Part shown: piece after piece, positions 1 to 7,401 of the stretch | Numbering within the stretch: the stretch's first letter is position 1 | Layout of the letters: each line of letters opens with the position of its first letter | Source: CAYHPY01 sp964358485 | GTDB taxonomy: Bacteria; Elusimicrobiota; Elusimicrobia; UBA1565; UBA9628 | Assembly: GCA_964358485.1 (NCBI GenBank) | Contig: CAYHPY010000036.1 | Location: 1 to 32,668, forward strand | Direction: 5' to 3' | Length of the DNA: 32,668 nucleotides | Made by a program: the position numbers and the translations under genes | Notes under the pieces: generated by a model | Database searches by the model: none | Told to the model about the DNA's origin: nothing | What the model saw: only the letters and a program-made list of their open reading frames with translations

Positions 1-80
1 CCTCCCTCCCCTTGGAACAAAATCACCCCCTCACTCGTATTAAAGAGTAGAGGATTTTTTCAACCGCGAGGAGATTGAGA

Positions 81-1193
81 ATGGAAAACTGCGCCGCCCT
101 TCCGGACGAAGAGCTTCATCGAACCTTAAAAGAACTCGTCAGAAACGAGCGCCGCCATTTGGGGAAAATTTTAAGCCGCCTCGGCGAGATGGACCGGCGC
201 CGCCTTGCCCAAAAGATGGGATATCATTCGCTCTTTGAATACTGCCTCAAGGAACTTCGCTATTCCGAGTCGGAAACGGCCATCCGCATTCATGCTGCCC
301 GGGCGGCCGCGAAATATCCGTTGATTTACCCGTTTCTCAGGTCGGGGAGGCTCTCATTGACGGCCATCTCCAAGCTCGCGCCGCACCTGACCCCAGAGAA
401 TTACCGAGGCCTTCTGAGCAAGGCCTTGGGCGCCACCAAACGGCAATTGGAAGCGCTCGTCGCCGAGCTGAATCCGGAGCCCGAGCCCCGGGAGAGCATT
501 CGCGTCATTGCCGTCGGGCCCACGGCGGCCGCCCCCGCGGCCCCCGGCGCCGAGTGGTTCGGCTTGCCCGAGGATGGAGCCGGCTCGGCCGTTTCCCCGG
601 CAGGGGCCGCCTCGGTGTTCGCCCCGCCGGAAACCAGCGCCCCCGCGGGGAAACCTCTCGCTTATTATCGCCGGGTTGAATTTACCTTCACGGCCGATGA
701 GGAGTTGCTGAGCCAGGTCACGCGCGCCCGGGAATTGCTCCGCCACAAGCATCCCAAGGGCCGCTTGGAGGAAATTTTTTCAGAGGCGCTCCACGCTCTC
801 TTGCCCCGGCTGGATCCAGGCCGGCGGTTGGCGGGGGCGCGCAAAACCGCGGGCCGGGCGGCCGCGCGGGAGGCCGGACGGGCGGCGGCCGTCCGAAAAA
901 TTCCGAATTGGGTCAAGAAAGAGGTTTGGGGAAGGGACTTCGGGCGCTGCGTTTTTGTGGGTCCGGGCGGCGTCCGCTGCGGCAGCGCCGACGCGCCCGA
1001 GTTCGACCACATCCGGCCTTTCGCCCGCGGGGGGCGCTCGGACGACCCGGGCAATGTCCGAATTCTATGCCGGGCCCACAACGATGCCGAGGCGCGGCGG
1101 ATTTTCGGGGACGACCGGATGGAGCGGGCCGTCGGTGGAGAGTGGCGGCGTCCGGCCGGAGGAGCATGGCGGCGACCCGCCGGGGCGAGCTGA
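81..1193 (+). CDS. HNH endonuclease domain protein
   Basis: Predicted 370-aa protein with a C-terminal HNH nuclease fold. Around residues 285-335 there are two cysteines (GRCVF...VRC), then an EFDHIRPFARGG segment (His near residue 310), then NVRILCRAHN. This is the usual D-H / N / C-x-x-H spacing of a metal-dependent HNH nuclease. The first ~130 residues are helical (including MGYHSLFEYCLKEL and RSGRLSLTAISKLAPHLT) and resemble the N-terminal domain seen in many bacterial HNH proteins of unknown role. A Pro/Ala-rich linker covers ~135-195. I chose ATG 81 because GAGGAG lies six bases upstream; an in-frame TTG at 75 overlaps this site. The gene converges on the transposase gene with a 2-base gap and no visible terminator. 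The DNA substrate is unknown. HNH assignment is firm; biological role is open. Confidence 0.85.
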   Translation: MENCAALPDEELHRTLKELVRNERRHLGKILSRLGEMDRRRLAQKMGYHSLFEYCLKELRYSESETAIRIHAARAAAKYPLIYPFLRSGRLSLTAISKLAPHLTPENYRGLLSKALGATKRQLEALVAELNPEPEPRESIRVIAVGPTAAAPAAPGAEWFGLPEDGAGSAVSPAGAASVFAPPETSAPAGKPLAYYRRVEFTFTADEELLSQVTRARELLRHKHPKGRLEEIFSEALHALLPRLDPGRRLAGARKTAGRAAAREAGRAAAVRKIPNWVKKEVWGRDFGRCVFVGPGGVRCGSADAPEFDHIRPFARGGRSDDPGNVRILCRAHNDAEARRIFGDDRMERAVGGEWRRPAGGAWRRPAGAS

Positions 1194-1195
1194 GG

Positions 1196-2077
1196 CTACT
1201 TTTCCAACGCCCGAATGGCCTGGCTGACCGCGCTGGGGGTGCGGCCGAAGAGGCGGGCCACCTCGGTGACGCCCAGGCGGGCCTCCTTCCAGATCCGGTA
1301 CATGGCCTCGCGGCGAGCGGCGGCGACGTCCCGCCATTGGCTGCGGCCCAGGAGCTTGTCGGCGTCCATCCCGTGGCGTTGGGCGGTTTCGGCCACGATC
1401 TTGCGGGCCAGGGCCTCCGAGCCCCCATTGCCGGAAAGGGGTTCGGGCAAAGTCTCCAGGCGCGCGGCGTAAGCCTCGGTCCCCACGCAGAACCCGCGGA
1501 TGATGGGCAAAACCCATTGGGCCTGGGACTTGAGCCTTTCCTTAAGAAGCTTGAGATACTTGAGGGACTGCTGGAACCGGCTCTTGCCCATGCGGCGCAG
1601 GACCTCGTCGGAATCGATCAGGGGCTCCCGGTGGCCGGCTTCGACATAGGCCCCGGCGCTGGACCATTGATAACGCCACGGCCGCTCTTTGAGGCCGGAG
1701 CGCACGGAGTTGAGGTGCACGTAAATCGTCATCTCCAGCAGGGCGGTTTCCTTTTCCACCACCAGGGCCTTGTAGCGGCCCTGGAACACATGGCCGCTGG
1801 TGCCGCGGGCCGAATTGAAATACTTGGTGTAGACCGTGTTGAAGGACTGCATCACCAGGGAAAGATTGGGGCGGCGGGTCTCCAGCAGGAGCTCGACGGA
1901 ATTGTCCAGCAGGGAGTAGGCGTAGATCTTGAGGTCGTAGCGCTCCTTGTATTGGCGCAGGAGATTGAGGAAGTGGCGTCGGTCCTGGTTGGAAAGGAAC
2001 AGATCCTGGCGGTTGTTGCCGCTCAGGACGATATGGTAGCAGGCTCCGGGGAATTGAAGGCGTCGGGGGCGTCCCAT
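1196..2077 (-). CDS. REP-associated (RAYT-like) Y1 transposase family protein, HUH motif degenerate
   Basis: 293 aa. The N-terminus (MGRPRRLQFPGACYHIVLSG, then NN) and the later GHVFQGRYKALVV and TIYVHLNSVRSGLK segments are diagnostic of the IS200/IS605-like Y1 family called REP-associated tyrosine transposases, which cut and rejoin single-stranded DNA. The tyrosine candidate is Y119. The metal-binding HUH motif, normally NHVHLLLE in this family, reads NSVELLLE (residues 59-66), so both histidines are lost. Residues ~235-293 form a helix-turn-helix like DnaA domain IV (AARREAMYRIWKEARLG, then VTEVARLFGRTPSAVSQAI). I chose ATG 2077 over an upstream TTG at 2095 because family members begin at this point. 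No terminal inverted repeats are visible. It is more likely a domesticated or DNA-binding derivative than an active element. Confidence 0.8.
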   Translation of the reverse strand: MGRPRRLQFPGACYHIVLSGNNRQDLFLSNQDRRHFLNLLRQYKERYDLKIYAYSLLDNSVELLLETRRPNLSLVMQSFNTVYTKYFNSARGTSGHVFQGRYKALVVEKETALLEMTIYVHLNSVRSGLKERPWRYQWSSAGAYVEAGHREPLIDSDEVLRRMGKSRFQQSLKYLKLLKERLKSQAQWVLPIIRGFCVGTEAYAARLETLPEPLSGNGGSEALARKIVAETAQRHGMDADKLLGRSQWRDVAAARREAMYRIWKEARLGVTEVARLFGRTPSAVSQAIRALEK

Positions 2078-2085
2078 CGACGGCA

Positions 2086-2094
2086 ATGATAGCA
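2086..2094 (-). promoter_or_regulatory. Putative extended -10 promoter of the RAYT-like gene
   Basis: The minus strand reads TGCTATCAT, an extended -10 (TGn plus TATCAT, 5/6 to consensus). It lies 8 nt before ATG 2077, with no good -35 at normal spacing and no Shine-Dalgarno. A transcript from here would be leaderless or nearly so. Confidence 0.4.
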
Positions 2095-2123
2095 AATTTC
2101 CACGGTGTCAGGCATGAAGTTGT

Positions 2124-2672
2124 TCAAGAACCGCCCGCCCCGATCAACGCCCGCTCGTAGGCGTCGAAGGCGCTTTTGTCAAACAACACGAAAACCACTT
2201 CCCGGAGCGTCCCCGGGGACTTCTTGAGAAATTCGGCCACCGCGGCCACGGCCGCGGGCGCGGCCTTATGGACCGGGTAGCCATAGGCTCCGGTGGAGAT
2301 GGAGGGGAAGGTCACCTTGGCGGCTTTTTTTTCCGCCGCCAGCTCCAGGCTTTTCCGGTAGACGTCCCGCAAATCCAGCTCCTCTTGGAAGCCCCCGCCC
2401 CGCCACACCGGCCCCACGGCGTGGATCACATGCAGAGCCGGAAGGGCGCCCGCGCCGGTGATGACCGCCGAGCCGGTGGGACAGCCCGCGCGGGGGCGAA
2501 TCCGGTTGAGCTCCAGCATGATCGAGGGTCCCCCGGCCCGATGGATGGCGCCGTCCACCCCGCCGCCTCCGATCAATTCGGAATTGGCCGCGTTGACGAT
2601 GGCGTCGGCTTGAATCTTGGTGATGTCGCCTTGCAGAAGGGAAATCGCCGCCTCGCCGATCGAAAGCTTCAC
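2124..2672 (-). CDS. Macro domain protein (O-acetyl-ADP-ribose deacetylase / ADP-ribosyl hydrolase family)
   Basis: 182 aa, a single macro domain of the MacroD/YmdB type. The ADP-ribose-binding elements are visible in order: LLQGDITKIQADAIVNAANS (residues ~13-32), the glycine loop GGGGVDGAIHRAGG (~36-49) containing the conserved catalytic-type Asp, VIHAVGPVWRGG (~83-94), and the phosphate loop FPSISTGAYGYP (~121-132). Family members remove ADP-ribose from acidic residues or deacetylate O-acetyl-ADP-ribose in the cytoplasm. The start is GTG at 2672, which overlaps the stop of the upstream gene (GTGA), so translation is probably coupled. It is the last gene of the operon with the AAA+ ATPase and zinc-ribbon protein. 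The exact substrate cannot be read from sequence. Confidence 0.92.
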   Translation of the reverse strand: MKLSIGEAAISLLQGDITKIQADAIVNAANSELIGGGGVDGAIHRAGGPSIMLELNRIRPRAGCPTGSAVITGAGALPALHVIHAVGPVWRGGGFQEELDLRDVYRKSLELAAEKKAAKVTFPSISTGAYGYPVHKAAPAAVAAVAEFLKKSPGTLREVVFVLFDKSAFDAYERALIGAGGS

Positions 2673-3610
2673 CGCCGCCCCATGAGGCTGAAGAAGAGAT
2701 AGCCCCCGACGCCGATCAGCAGCCAGAAGCCCTGCCAGAGATGCAATTTCGTCGTCTCGAACTGGTCCTGGGACATGCTTTTTTCCGCCCGGCGGCTCAT
2801 CTGCTCCAGGCGGGACACCGCCGCACGCAGGCGCTCGTCGTCGCTCTCGGGCCGCATGCCCTGCATGCGGCCGATCTCGTCCCAGAAAGCCACCTCCCCC
2901 TTGGAAGGGTCCGCCGTCTGGGCGGGGCGGAACTTGACGCGGCTGCCCTGCTTGCGCAGGTGCTCCAGGAGCGCGGGCGTCACACCGTTGGCGTCGATGT
3001 AGTCGAACAACTTCTTGAGGTTCGGGGGCAGGTCCTTGTCATCGGAGGTGTAGACCTTGCCGTCGATCTTGATGACCGAGACCCGCTGGCCCTTGAAGAT
3101 CTCCACCTCCTGCCCATGGACCGGCGCGGCGGGAGCCGGGGCGCCGGAGGGGCGGGCCTCTTTGGACCAGGAGGGCGGCATCACTCCGGTCCGGCGCCAG
3201 GCTTTCCACTCCTCCAGGAGCTTGACGGTGTAGCCTTCCTTCTTGATCTTGGCCATGAGCACGCGGACGTCGTCGGGAAGATTCTTGTCCCCGGCCTTGT
3301 AGGTGACTCCGTCTAGGACGATGACGACCTCCTGATCCTGGCCGGGGAGCTCCCCGGCGGGTGCGGCCGCGGGCTTAGGGGCCGGCTTCACCCCTTTGAA
3401 GCAGGCCCAACACAGGTCGCGCTCGGCCTCATTGGGCTGTCCGCAGTGATGACAGAGGACTTTTTCCCGGCTGGGGATCGGGGCGGGGTGCTGTTTCAAA
3501 TCCCCAATTTCCAGGTTGTCGAAACGGTTGAGGTGGGAGATGGCGTCCTTGACCTCTCCGGGGAGGTTTTCGCCGCCTCCTTCCAGGCGGTCGAAGCGAT
3601 CCTTGCTCAC
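2669..3610 (-). CDS. Zinc-ribbon, tail-anchored protein with internal repeat
   Basis: 313 aa from GTG 3610; no named family recognised. A zinc ribbon is formed by C53-x2-C56 and C67-x2-C70. Two ~38-residue repeats follow, at ~96-134 (VIVLDGVTYKAGDKNLPDDV...) and ~179-217 (VIKIDGKVYTSDDKDLPPNL...). Each has a hydrophobic strand, a D/G-x-VY turn, a DKxLP motif and a helix. A helical stretch (~255-285) leads to one C-terminal transmembrane segment (~292-309) ending in GRR, so the bulk is probably cytoplasmic and tail-anchored. I chose GTG 3610 because it makes a 4-base GTGA overlap with the ATPase stop, the same arrangement as the next junction. A longer reading from GTG 3658 adds an unconvincing Pro-rich leader. 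It may recruit the ATPase or macro protein to the membrane; that is inference. Confidence 0.75.
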   Translation of the reverse strand: MSKDRFDRLEGGGENLPGEVKDAISHLNRFDNLEIGDLKQHPAPIPSREKVLCHHCGQPNEAERDLCWACFKGVKPAPKPAAAPAGELPGQDQEVVIVLDGVTYKAGDKNLPDDVRVLMAKIKKEGYTVKLLEEWKAWRRTGVMPPSWSKEARPSGAPAPAAPVHGQEVEIFKGQRVSVIKIDGKVYTSDDKDLPPNLKKLFDYIDANGVTPALLEHLRKQGSRVKFRPAQTADPSKGEVAFWDEIGRMQGMRPESDDERLRAAVSRLEQMSRRAEKSMSQDQFETTKLHLWQGFWLLIGVGGYLFFSLMGRR

Positions 3611-5112
3611 GGGGCCCGGTCGGCGGGGGACGCGGGGCGGGCCCTCGAAGAGGCCCACTCCCGGAGGCGGGCGATCCCCTCCTTCATGGTGACCGAAAGC
3701 GGAACCAGGGCCCGGGCCGAAGCCTCAAGGTCCGCCTGCGACACTTCCCGCTGAAGGGAAAAGGCGTCGTACAAGGCGCTGACCACGACCTGCTCGATCT
3801 CCGCGCCCGAATACCCCGCCGCGGCCTTGCCCAGGACATCGAGGTCGAATTTGGCGGGATCGCGCTTCTTGCGGGCGAGATGAATCTTGAAAATTTCCCG
3901 CCGTTCGGCCAGATTGGGCAAGTCCACGAAGAAAATCTCGTCCAGGCGGCCCTTGCGCAGAAGCTCGGGCGGGAGCTGTTCGATGTTGTTGGCCGTGGCG
4001 GCGACGAAGACCGGCTTTGTTTTTTCCTGAAGCCAGGTCAGGAAGGTGGAGAAGACCCGCGCCGTGGTGCCCGCGTCGGAATTGCCCGAGGATTGGGTCC
4101 CGGCCAGGCCCTTTTCGATCTCGTCGAGCCAAAGGATGCAGGGGGCCACGGACTCGGCGGTCTTGATGGCGCGGCGCATGTTCTCCTCGGATTGGCCCAC
4201 CAGGCCCCCGAAGATCGAACCCATGTCCAAGCGCAGAAGGGGCAGTTTCCACAAGCCGGAGATGGCTTTGCAGGTCAAAGATTTTCCGCAGCCTTGCACC
4301 CCCAGCAGGAGCAGGCCCTTGGGCTGGGGCAGGCCGAATTGCCGCGCCTTCTCGGAGAAGGCTTGGCCGCGCTTGCCCAGCCAGTCCTTGAGCAGTTCCA
4401 GGCCGCCGATTTGGCCGAATTCCTCGCGCGCCTCGAAGTACTCCAGGAGGCGGGATTTGCGGATGATCTGTTTTTTCTCCTCCAAAATGACATCCACGTC
4501 GCCGGCGTCCAGGCGCGAGTCCTGGACGATGGCGCGGGCGATGGCGTTCTCGGCCTCCGAGAGGGTCATGCCTAGGGCGGCGTGTATGAGCTTTTCCCCC
4601 TCCCCGGCCTTGACGTCCACCTGGAACCGCCCGCCCGCTTTGGCCGAGGCGATCACGTCCTGAAACAGGGCCAGCAGTTCGTCGGCGCCGGGGAGGTCGT
4701 AATCGACGACGGTGACGTCCTTCTCAAGCTCGACGGGGATTTCCAGAACCGGAGAAAGCAGGATCAAGGTCTTGTAGCTGGTTTTGAGGTCCTGCACCAG
4801 GTCCCGGAGGGCGCGCACGATCCTTGGGTCCTTCATGAAGGAATGAAAATCCTTGAGGACGAAGAGCCCGGGCTGGCCGGATTTGGCCACGTAATCCAGG
4901 ACGGCCTGCGGCTCCTTGACGGAGGAATCCCGCGCCTTGGCCGAGTCGCAGATGCCCTGGGTGACCGTCCAGGTGAAGACCTTCTTGCTCTGCTTGGCGC
5001 CGAGGCGCTCGAGCATCGCCTGGACCCGGGTTTCCTCCCAGGAGACCAGGTAGATCAGGGGATAACGGGCGCGGACCAGGACTTCGAGCTCGGCTTCCTG
5101 CTTATTGGGCAT
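3607..5112 (-). CDS. Ycf46-like AAA+ ATPase
   Basis: 501 aa. Residues ~1-220 match the N-terminal region of Ycf46-type ATPases (VLVRARYPLIYLVSWEE near residue 11). The AAA+ module follows with Walker A GVQGCGKS (271-278), Walker B ILWLDE (D330/E331), sensor-1 ATANN (372-376), the arginine-finger segment RKGRLDE (386-392) and a C-terminal AAA lid (GYSGAEIEQVV). Length and order match the family found in cyanobacteria, chloroplasts and scattered bacteria, whose role is poorly defined. It heads an operon with the zinc-ribbon tail-anchored protein and the macro protein, joined by GTGA overlaps. Start ATG 5112 has no Shine-Dalgarno; a perfect TATAAT lies 8 nt upstream. Family assignment is secure, function is not. 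Confidence 0.9.
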   Translation of the reverse strand: MPNKQEAELEVLVRARYPLIYLVSWEETRVQAMLERLGAKQSKKVFTWTVTQGICDSAKARDSSVKEPQAVLDYVAKSGQPGLFVLKDFHSFMKDPRIVRALRDLVQDLKTSYKTLILLSPVLEIPVELEKDVTVVDYDLPGADELLALFQDVIASAKAGGRFQVDVKAGEGEKLIHAALGMTLSEAENAIARAIVQDSRLDAGDVDVILEEKKQIIRKSRLLEYFEAREEFGQIGGLELLKDWLGKRGQAFSEKARQFGLPQPKGLLLLGVQGCGKSLTCKAISGLWKLPLLRLDMGSIFGGLVGQSEENMRRAIKTAESVAPCILWLDEIEKGLAGTQSSGNSDAGTTARVFSTFLTWLQEKTKPVFVAATANNIEQLPPELLRKGRLDEIFFVDLPNLAERREIFKIHLARKKRDPAKFDLDVLGKAAAGYSGAEIEQVVVSALYDAFSLQREVSQADLEASARALVPLSVTMKEGIARLREWASSRARPASPADRAP

Positions 5113-5120
5113 GTTCCGGC

Positions 5121-5126
5121 ATTATA
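5121..5126 (-). promoter_or_regulatory. -10 box (TATAAT) of the Ycf46 operon, leaderless geometry
   Basis: The minus strand carries a perfect TATAAT ending 8 nt before ATG 5112. Transcription starting about 7 nt downstream of the -10 would begin at or just before the start codon. No convincing -35 is seen. It shares a 40-bp divergent intergenic region with the Rieske operon. Confidence 0.5.
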
Positions 5127-5136
5127 ACGAATTTTG

Positions 5137-5142
5137 TATCCT
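5137..5142 (+). promoter_or_regulatory. Putative -10 box of the Rieske-saccharopine operon
   Basis: TATCCT (4/6 to consensus) lies 10 nt before ATG 5153, in the 40-bp gap between divergent operons. There is no Shine-Dalgarno. The -35 region (TTCCGG at 5114) is poor. Proposed mainly because the same geometry recurs at other gene starts. Confidence 0.3.
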
Positions 5143-5152
5143 CAGGCCGCTC

Positions 5153-6319
5153 ATGAACCAAGCCGCGTTCCCCCCCGAGGATTTTTTCGTGTCCGAGGAC
5201 CTTGCCCAAGCCCGCTCCCTGCCCGCCCGAGCCTTCACCGACCCCGAGTTCCTGAAGCTCGAGCTTTCGGCGATTTTCCAGAAATCCTGGCTCATGATCC
5301 CGGAGTCCTCGGGCGCGGGCCCCTCCATGGCCGATGGGTTGAAGATTCGCGGCTGCAGGGAGGCCGTCTCTCTGCTCGGCAAGCCGCTGTTCCTCCAGCG
5401 CGACTGGGGCGGCAAACTGCGGTGCTTTCCCAACGTCTGCACCCACGCCTGGTATCCCTTGGTCGAGGGACGCTCCCGCTCCAAGACCGTGGTCTGCAAC
5501 CAGCACGGCCGGAGCTTCGACTGCGCGGGAAAATTCCACTCCCAACCCGGCTTCGGAAAGGGGGACCTCAAGGATTTCCCATCGGCGGAAGACCATCTCA
5601 AAAGCCTCCCGGTCGGGCAGTGGGAAAAATTCCTGTTCGCCGCCCTGGGCGAGCCCCCGGAAACCCTGTCGGCGCTGCTCAAGCCCTTGGCGGCCTCCAC
5701 CGCCAAGCTCCCGGTCTCGGAGTTCAAACGCGTGTCCCGCCCCAACGAGGCCCGGGAGGTCGAAGGGAACTGGAAACAGCACGCCTGCAACTACATGGAC
5801 AAGTACCACATCACCTTCATCCACCGGGCGCCGGGCGGCCTGGCCGACGCCATCGATCTGCCGGGCTATAAAACCGAGCTGTACGGGCGCTCCTCCCTGC
5901 AATGGGCCTACGCCCTCAACCCGGACCATGGATTTGACCCGAAGTTTCTCCCCGCGCGTTTCCGAGATCCGAAAGCCCCCGAGCGCCGCGTGTTCGCCCT
6001 GTGGTGGTTTATCTTTCCGAACCTCACCCTCAATTTCTATCCCTGGGGCCTGTCGGTCAACATCTACCAGCCCATCCCGGACGCTCCCGAGCGGACGAAT
6101 TTCATTTGGCATCATTACGTTTGGGACAAGAAAAAATACGCCCGGCGCTCCGAGCTCTGGCTGGACACCCAGGTCGACGACGAGGACGTCCACGCCATGG
6201 CCCTGGTCCGGCCCGGGGCCGCGTCGGGGTTCGCCCCGCGCGGGCGCTTTTCCCCCAAGGAAGAGGCCGGGCCTCATTGGTTCCACCGCCTGGTCCACCA
6301 AGCCGTTTTCGGCGCATGA
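5153..6319 (+). CDS. Rieske non-heme iron oxygenase, alpha subunit
   Basis: 388 aa, the usual length for the catalytic subunit of aromatic-ring-hydroxylating and related Rieske oxygenases. The 2Fe-2S ligands are C96-x-H98 and C115-x2-H118, separated by 16 residues. The mononuclear iron site is D216-x2-H219-x4-H224 (NYMDKYHITFIH) with a distal carboxylate in VDDEDVHAM (D345 likely). Residue D216 is the conserved electron-bridging Asp. The start is ATG 5153 (MNQAAFPPEDF); an upstream in-frame start at 5105 would overlap the divergent ATPase gene. The stop overlaps the next start (ATGA). No reductase or ferredoxin partner is in the window. Co-transcription with two saccharopine-pathway genes suggests a lysine-related or small amine/carboxylate substrate rather than a classic aromatic, which is inference. 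Confidence 0.93.
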   Translation: MNQAAFPPEDFFVSEDLAQARSLPARAFTDPEFLKLELSAIFQKSWLMIPESSGAGPSMADGLKIRGCREAVSLLGKPLFLQRDWGGKLRCFPNVCTHAWYPLVEGRSRSKTVVCNQHGRSFDCAGKFHSQPGFGKGDLKDFPSAEDHLKSLPVGQWEKFLFAALGEPPETLSALLKPLAASTAKLPVSEFKRVSRPNEAREVEGNWKQHACNYMDKYHITFIHRAPGGLADAIDLPGYKTELYGRSSLQWAYALNPDHGFDPKFLPARFRDPKAPERRVFALWWFIFPNLTLNFYPWGLSVNIYQPIPDAPERTNFIWHHYVWDKKKYARRSELWLDTQVDDEDVHAMALVRPGAASGFAPRGRFSPKEEAGPHWFHRLVHQAVFGA

Positions 6320-7401
6320 GGCTCCGGCTTAGAGCGGAGACCAAGCCCGCGGAAAGGCGCGCCGCCTTGGCGCCCGCCCACGCGGCCGAGCTGGTCCAGG
6401 CCGGCGTCGAGGTGACGGTGGAGCGCTCTTGCGCGCGCGCCTTCCCGGACGCCGAATACGAGCGCGCCGGGGCGCGGCTGGCCGCCGAAGGCTCCTGGCC
6501 CGACGCTCCCCCCGACGCGATCATCTTGGGCCTCAAGGAACTGCCCGAAGATACGGCGCCCCTGCGCCACCGCCATGTCTACTTCGCCCATGCCTACAAA
6601 GGCCAGCGCGGGGCCCAGGCCCTGCTTTCGCGCTTCGTCTCGGGGGGCGGCCGTTTGCTGGACCTGGAATTTTTGGCCGACGACGCGGGCCGCCGGGTGG
6701 CGGCCTTCGGCCGTTGGGCGGGTTTCTCGGGCGCGGCCGTGGGCTTGGACCTCTGGGCGCACCAAGTTCTTTTTCCGAGCGCCCCTTACCCGCGGCTGGA
6801 ATCCTTCCCCAGCCGCGACGCCTTGCTGGCGTGGATGAAGCCCCGCCTGGAGGCCGCTTTCGCGGACACGGACGCTCCGTCGGTCCTCCTCTTCGGGGCC
6901 AAGGGCCGTTGCGGCGCGGGGGCGTTGGACCTGCTTTCGCGCGCGGCGCCCAAAAGCGAGGTCTTGGCCTGGGACAAGGAAGAGACCGCGGCCGGGGGGC
7001 CCTTCAAGGAAACCCTCAAGCACCAGATCCTGCTCAATTGCGTCCTGCTGACCGGCCCCACCGCGCCGTTTCTGACGGAGGAGATGCTCGACCGCCCCCG
7101 GCTTCTGAGAGTGGTCTCCGACGTCAGCTGCGATCCCTACAGCCCCCACAACCCGCTTCCGATTTACCGGGACACGACCACCTTCGAATCCCCGGCCGTC
7201 CGCCTCCGGCGCAACCCGCCGCTGTCCTTGACGGCCATCGACCACCTGCCCTCCCTGCTCCCGCGGGAAAGCAGTGAGGATTTCTCGGCCCAGTTGCTCC
7301 CCCATCTCAAGACCCTGGAGGCGGGCTCCGCGGTTTGGACGCGGGCCGACGAGTTGTTCCGGGAAATGGCCGGGAATGCGGCCGCGGGAGGCAAGTCATG
7401 A
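6316..7401 (+). CDS. Saccharopine dehydrogenase, L-lysine-forming (Lys1-like)
   Basis: 361 aa, close to yeast Lys1 length. Features shared with Lys1: GLKELPE with K74 and YFAHAYKGQ with H92, equivalent to the Lys1 catalytic Lys and His. Further matches are the nucleotide-binding loop VLLFGAKGRCGAGALDLL (~194-211) and the substrate segment VVSDVSCDPYSPHNPLPIY (~263-281). The enzyme interconverts saccharopine + NAD+ with L-lysine + 2-oxoglutarate in the cytoplasm. ATG 6316 overlaps the Rieske stop (ATGA), and the gene's own stop overlaps the next start in the same way. Direction in vivo (lysine breakdown or synthesis) cannot be read from sequence. Confident family call. Confidence 0.92.
   Translation: MRLRLRAETKPAERRAALAPAHAAELVQAGVEVTVERSCARAFPDAEYERAGARLAAEGSWPDAPPDAIILGLKELPEDTAPLRHRHVYFAHAYKGQRGAQALLSRFVSGGGRLLDLEFLADDAGRRVAAFGRWAGFSGAAVGLDLWAHQVLFPSAPYPRLESFPSRDALLAWMKPRLEAAFADTDAPSVLLFGAKGRCGAGALDLLSRAAPKSEVLAWDKEETAAGGPFKETLKHQILLNCVLLTGPTAPFLTEEMLDRPRLLRVVSDVSCDPYSPHNPLPIYRDTTTFESPAVRLRRNPPLSLTAIDHLPSLLPRESSEDFSAQLLPHLKTLEAGSAVWTRADELFREMAGNAAAGGKS

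Noticed and set aside
81..2077. HNH gene plus transposase as one mobile element
   Set aside because: The genes converge, and I found no terminal inverted repeats, direct repeats or target duplication at either end. The transposase also lacks the HUH histidines.
6001..7401. Longer 466-aa reading of the Lys1-like gene
   Set aside because: The first ~105 residues lie inside the Rieske gene in another frame; ATG 6316 aligns with Lys1 length and overlaps the Rieske stop.
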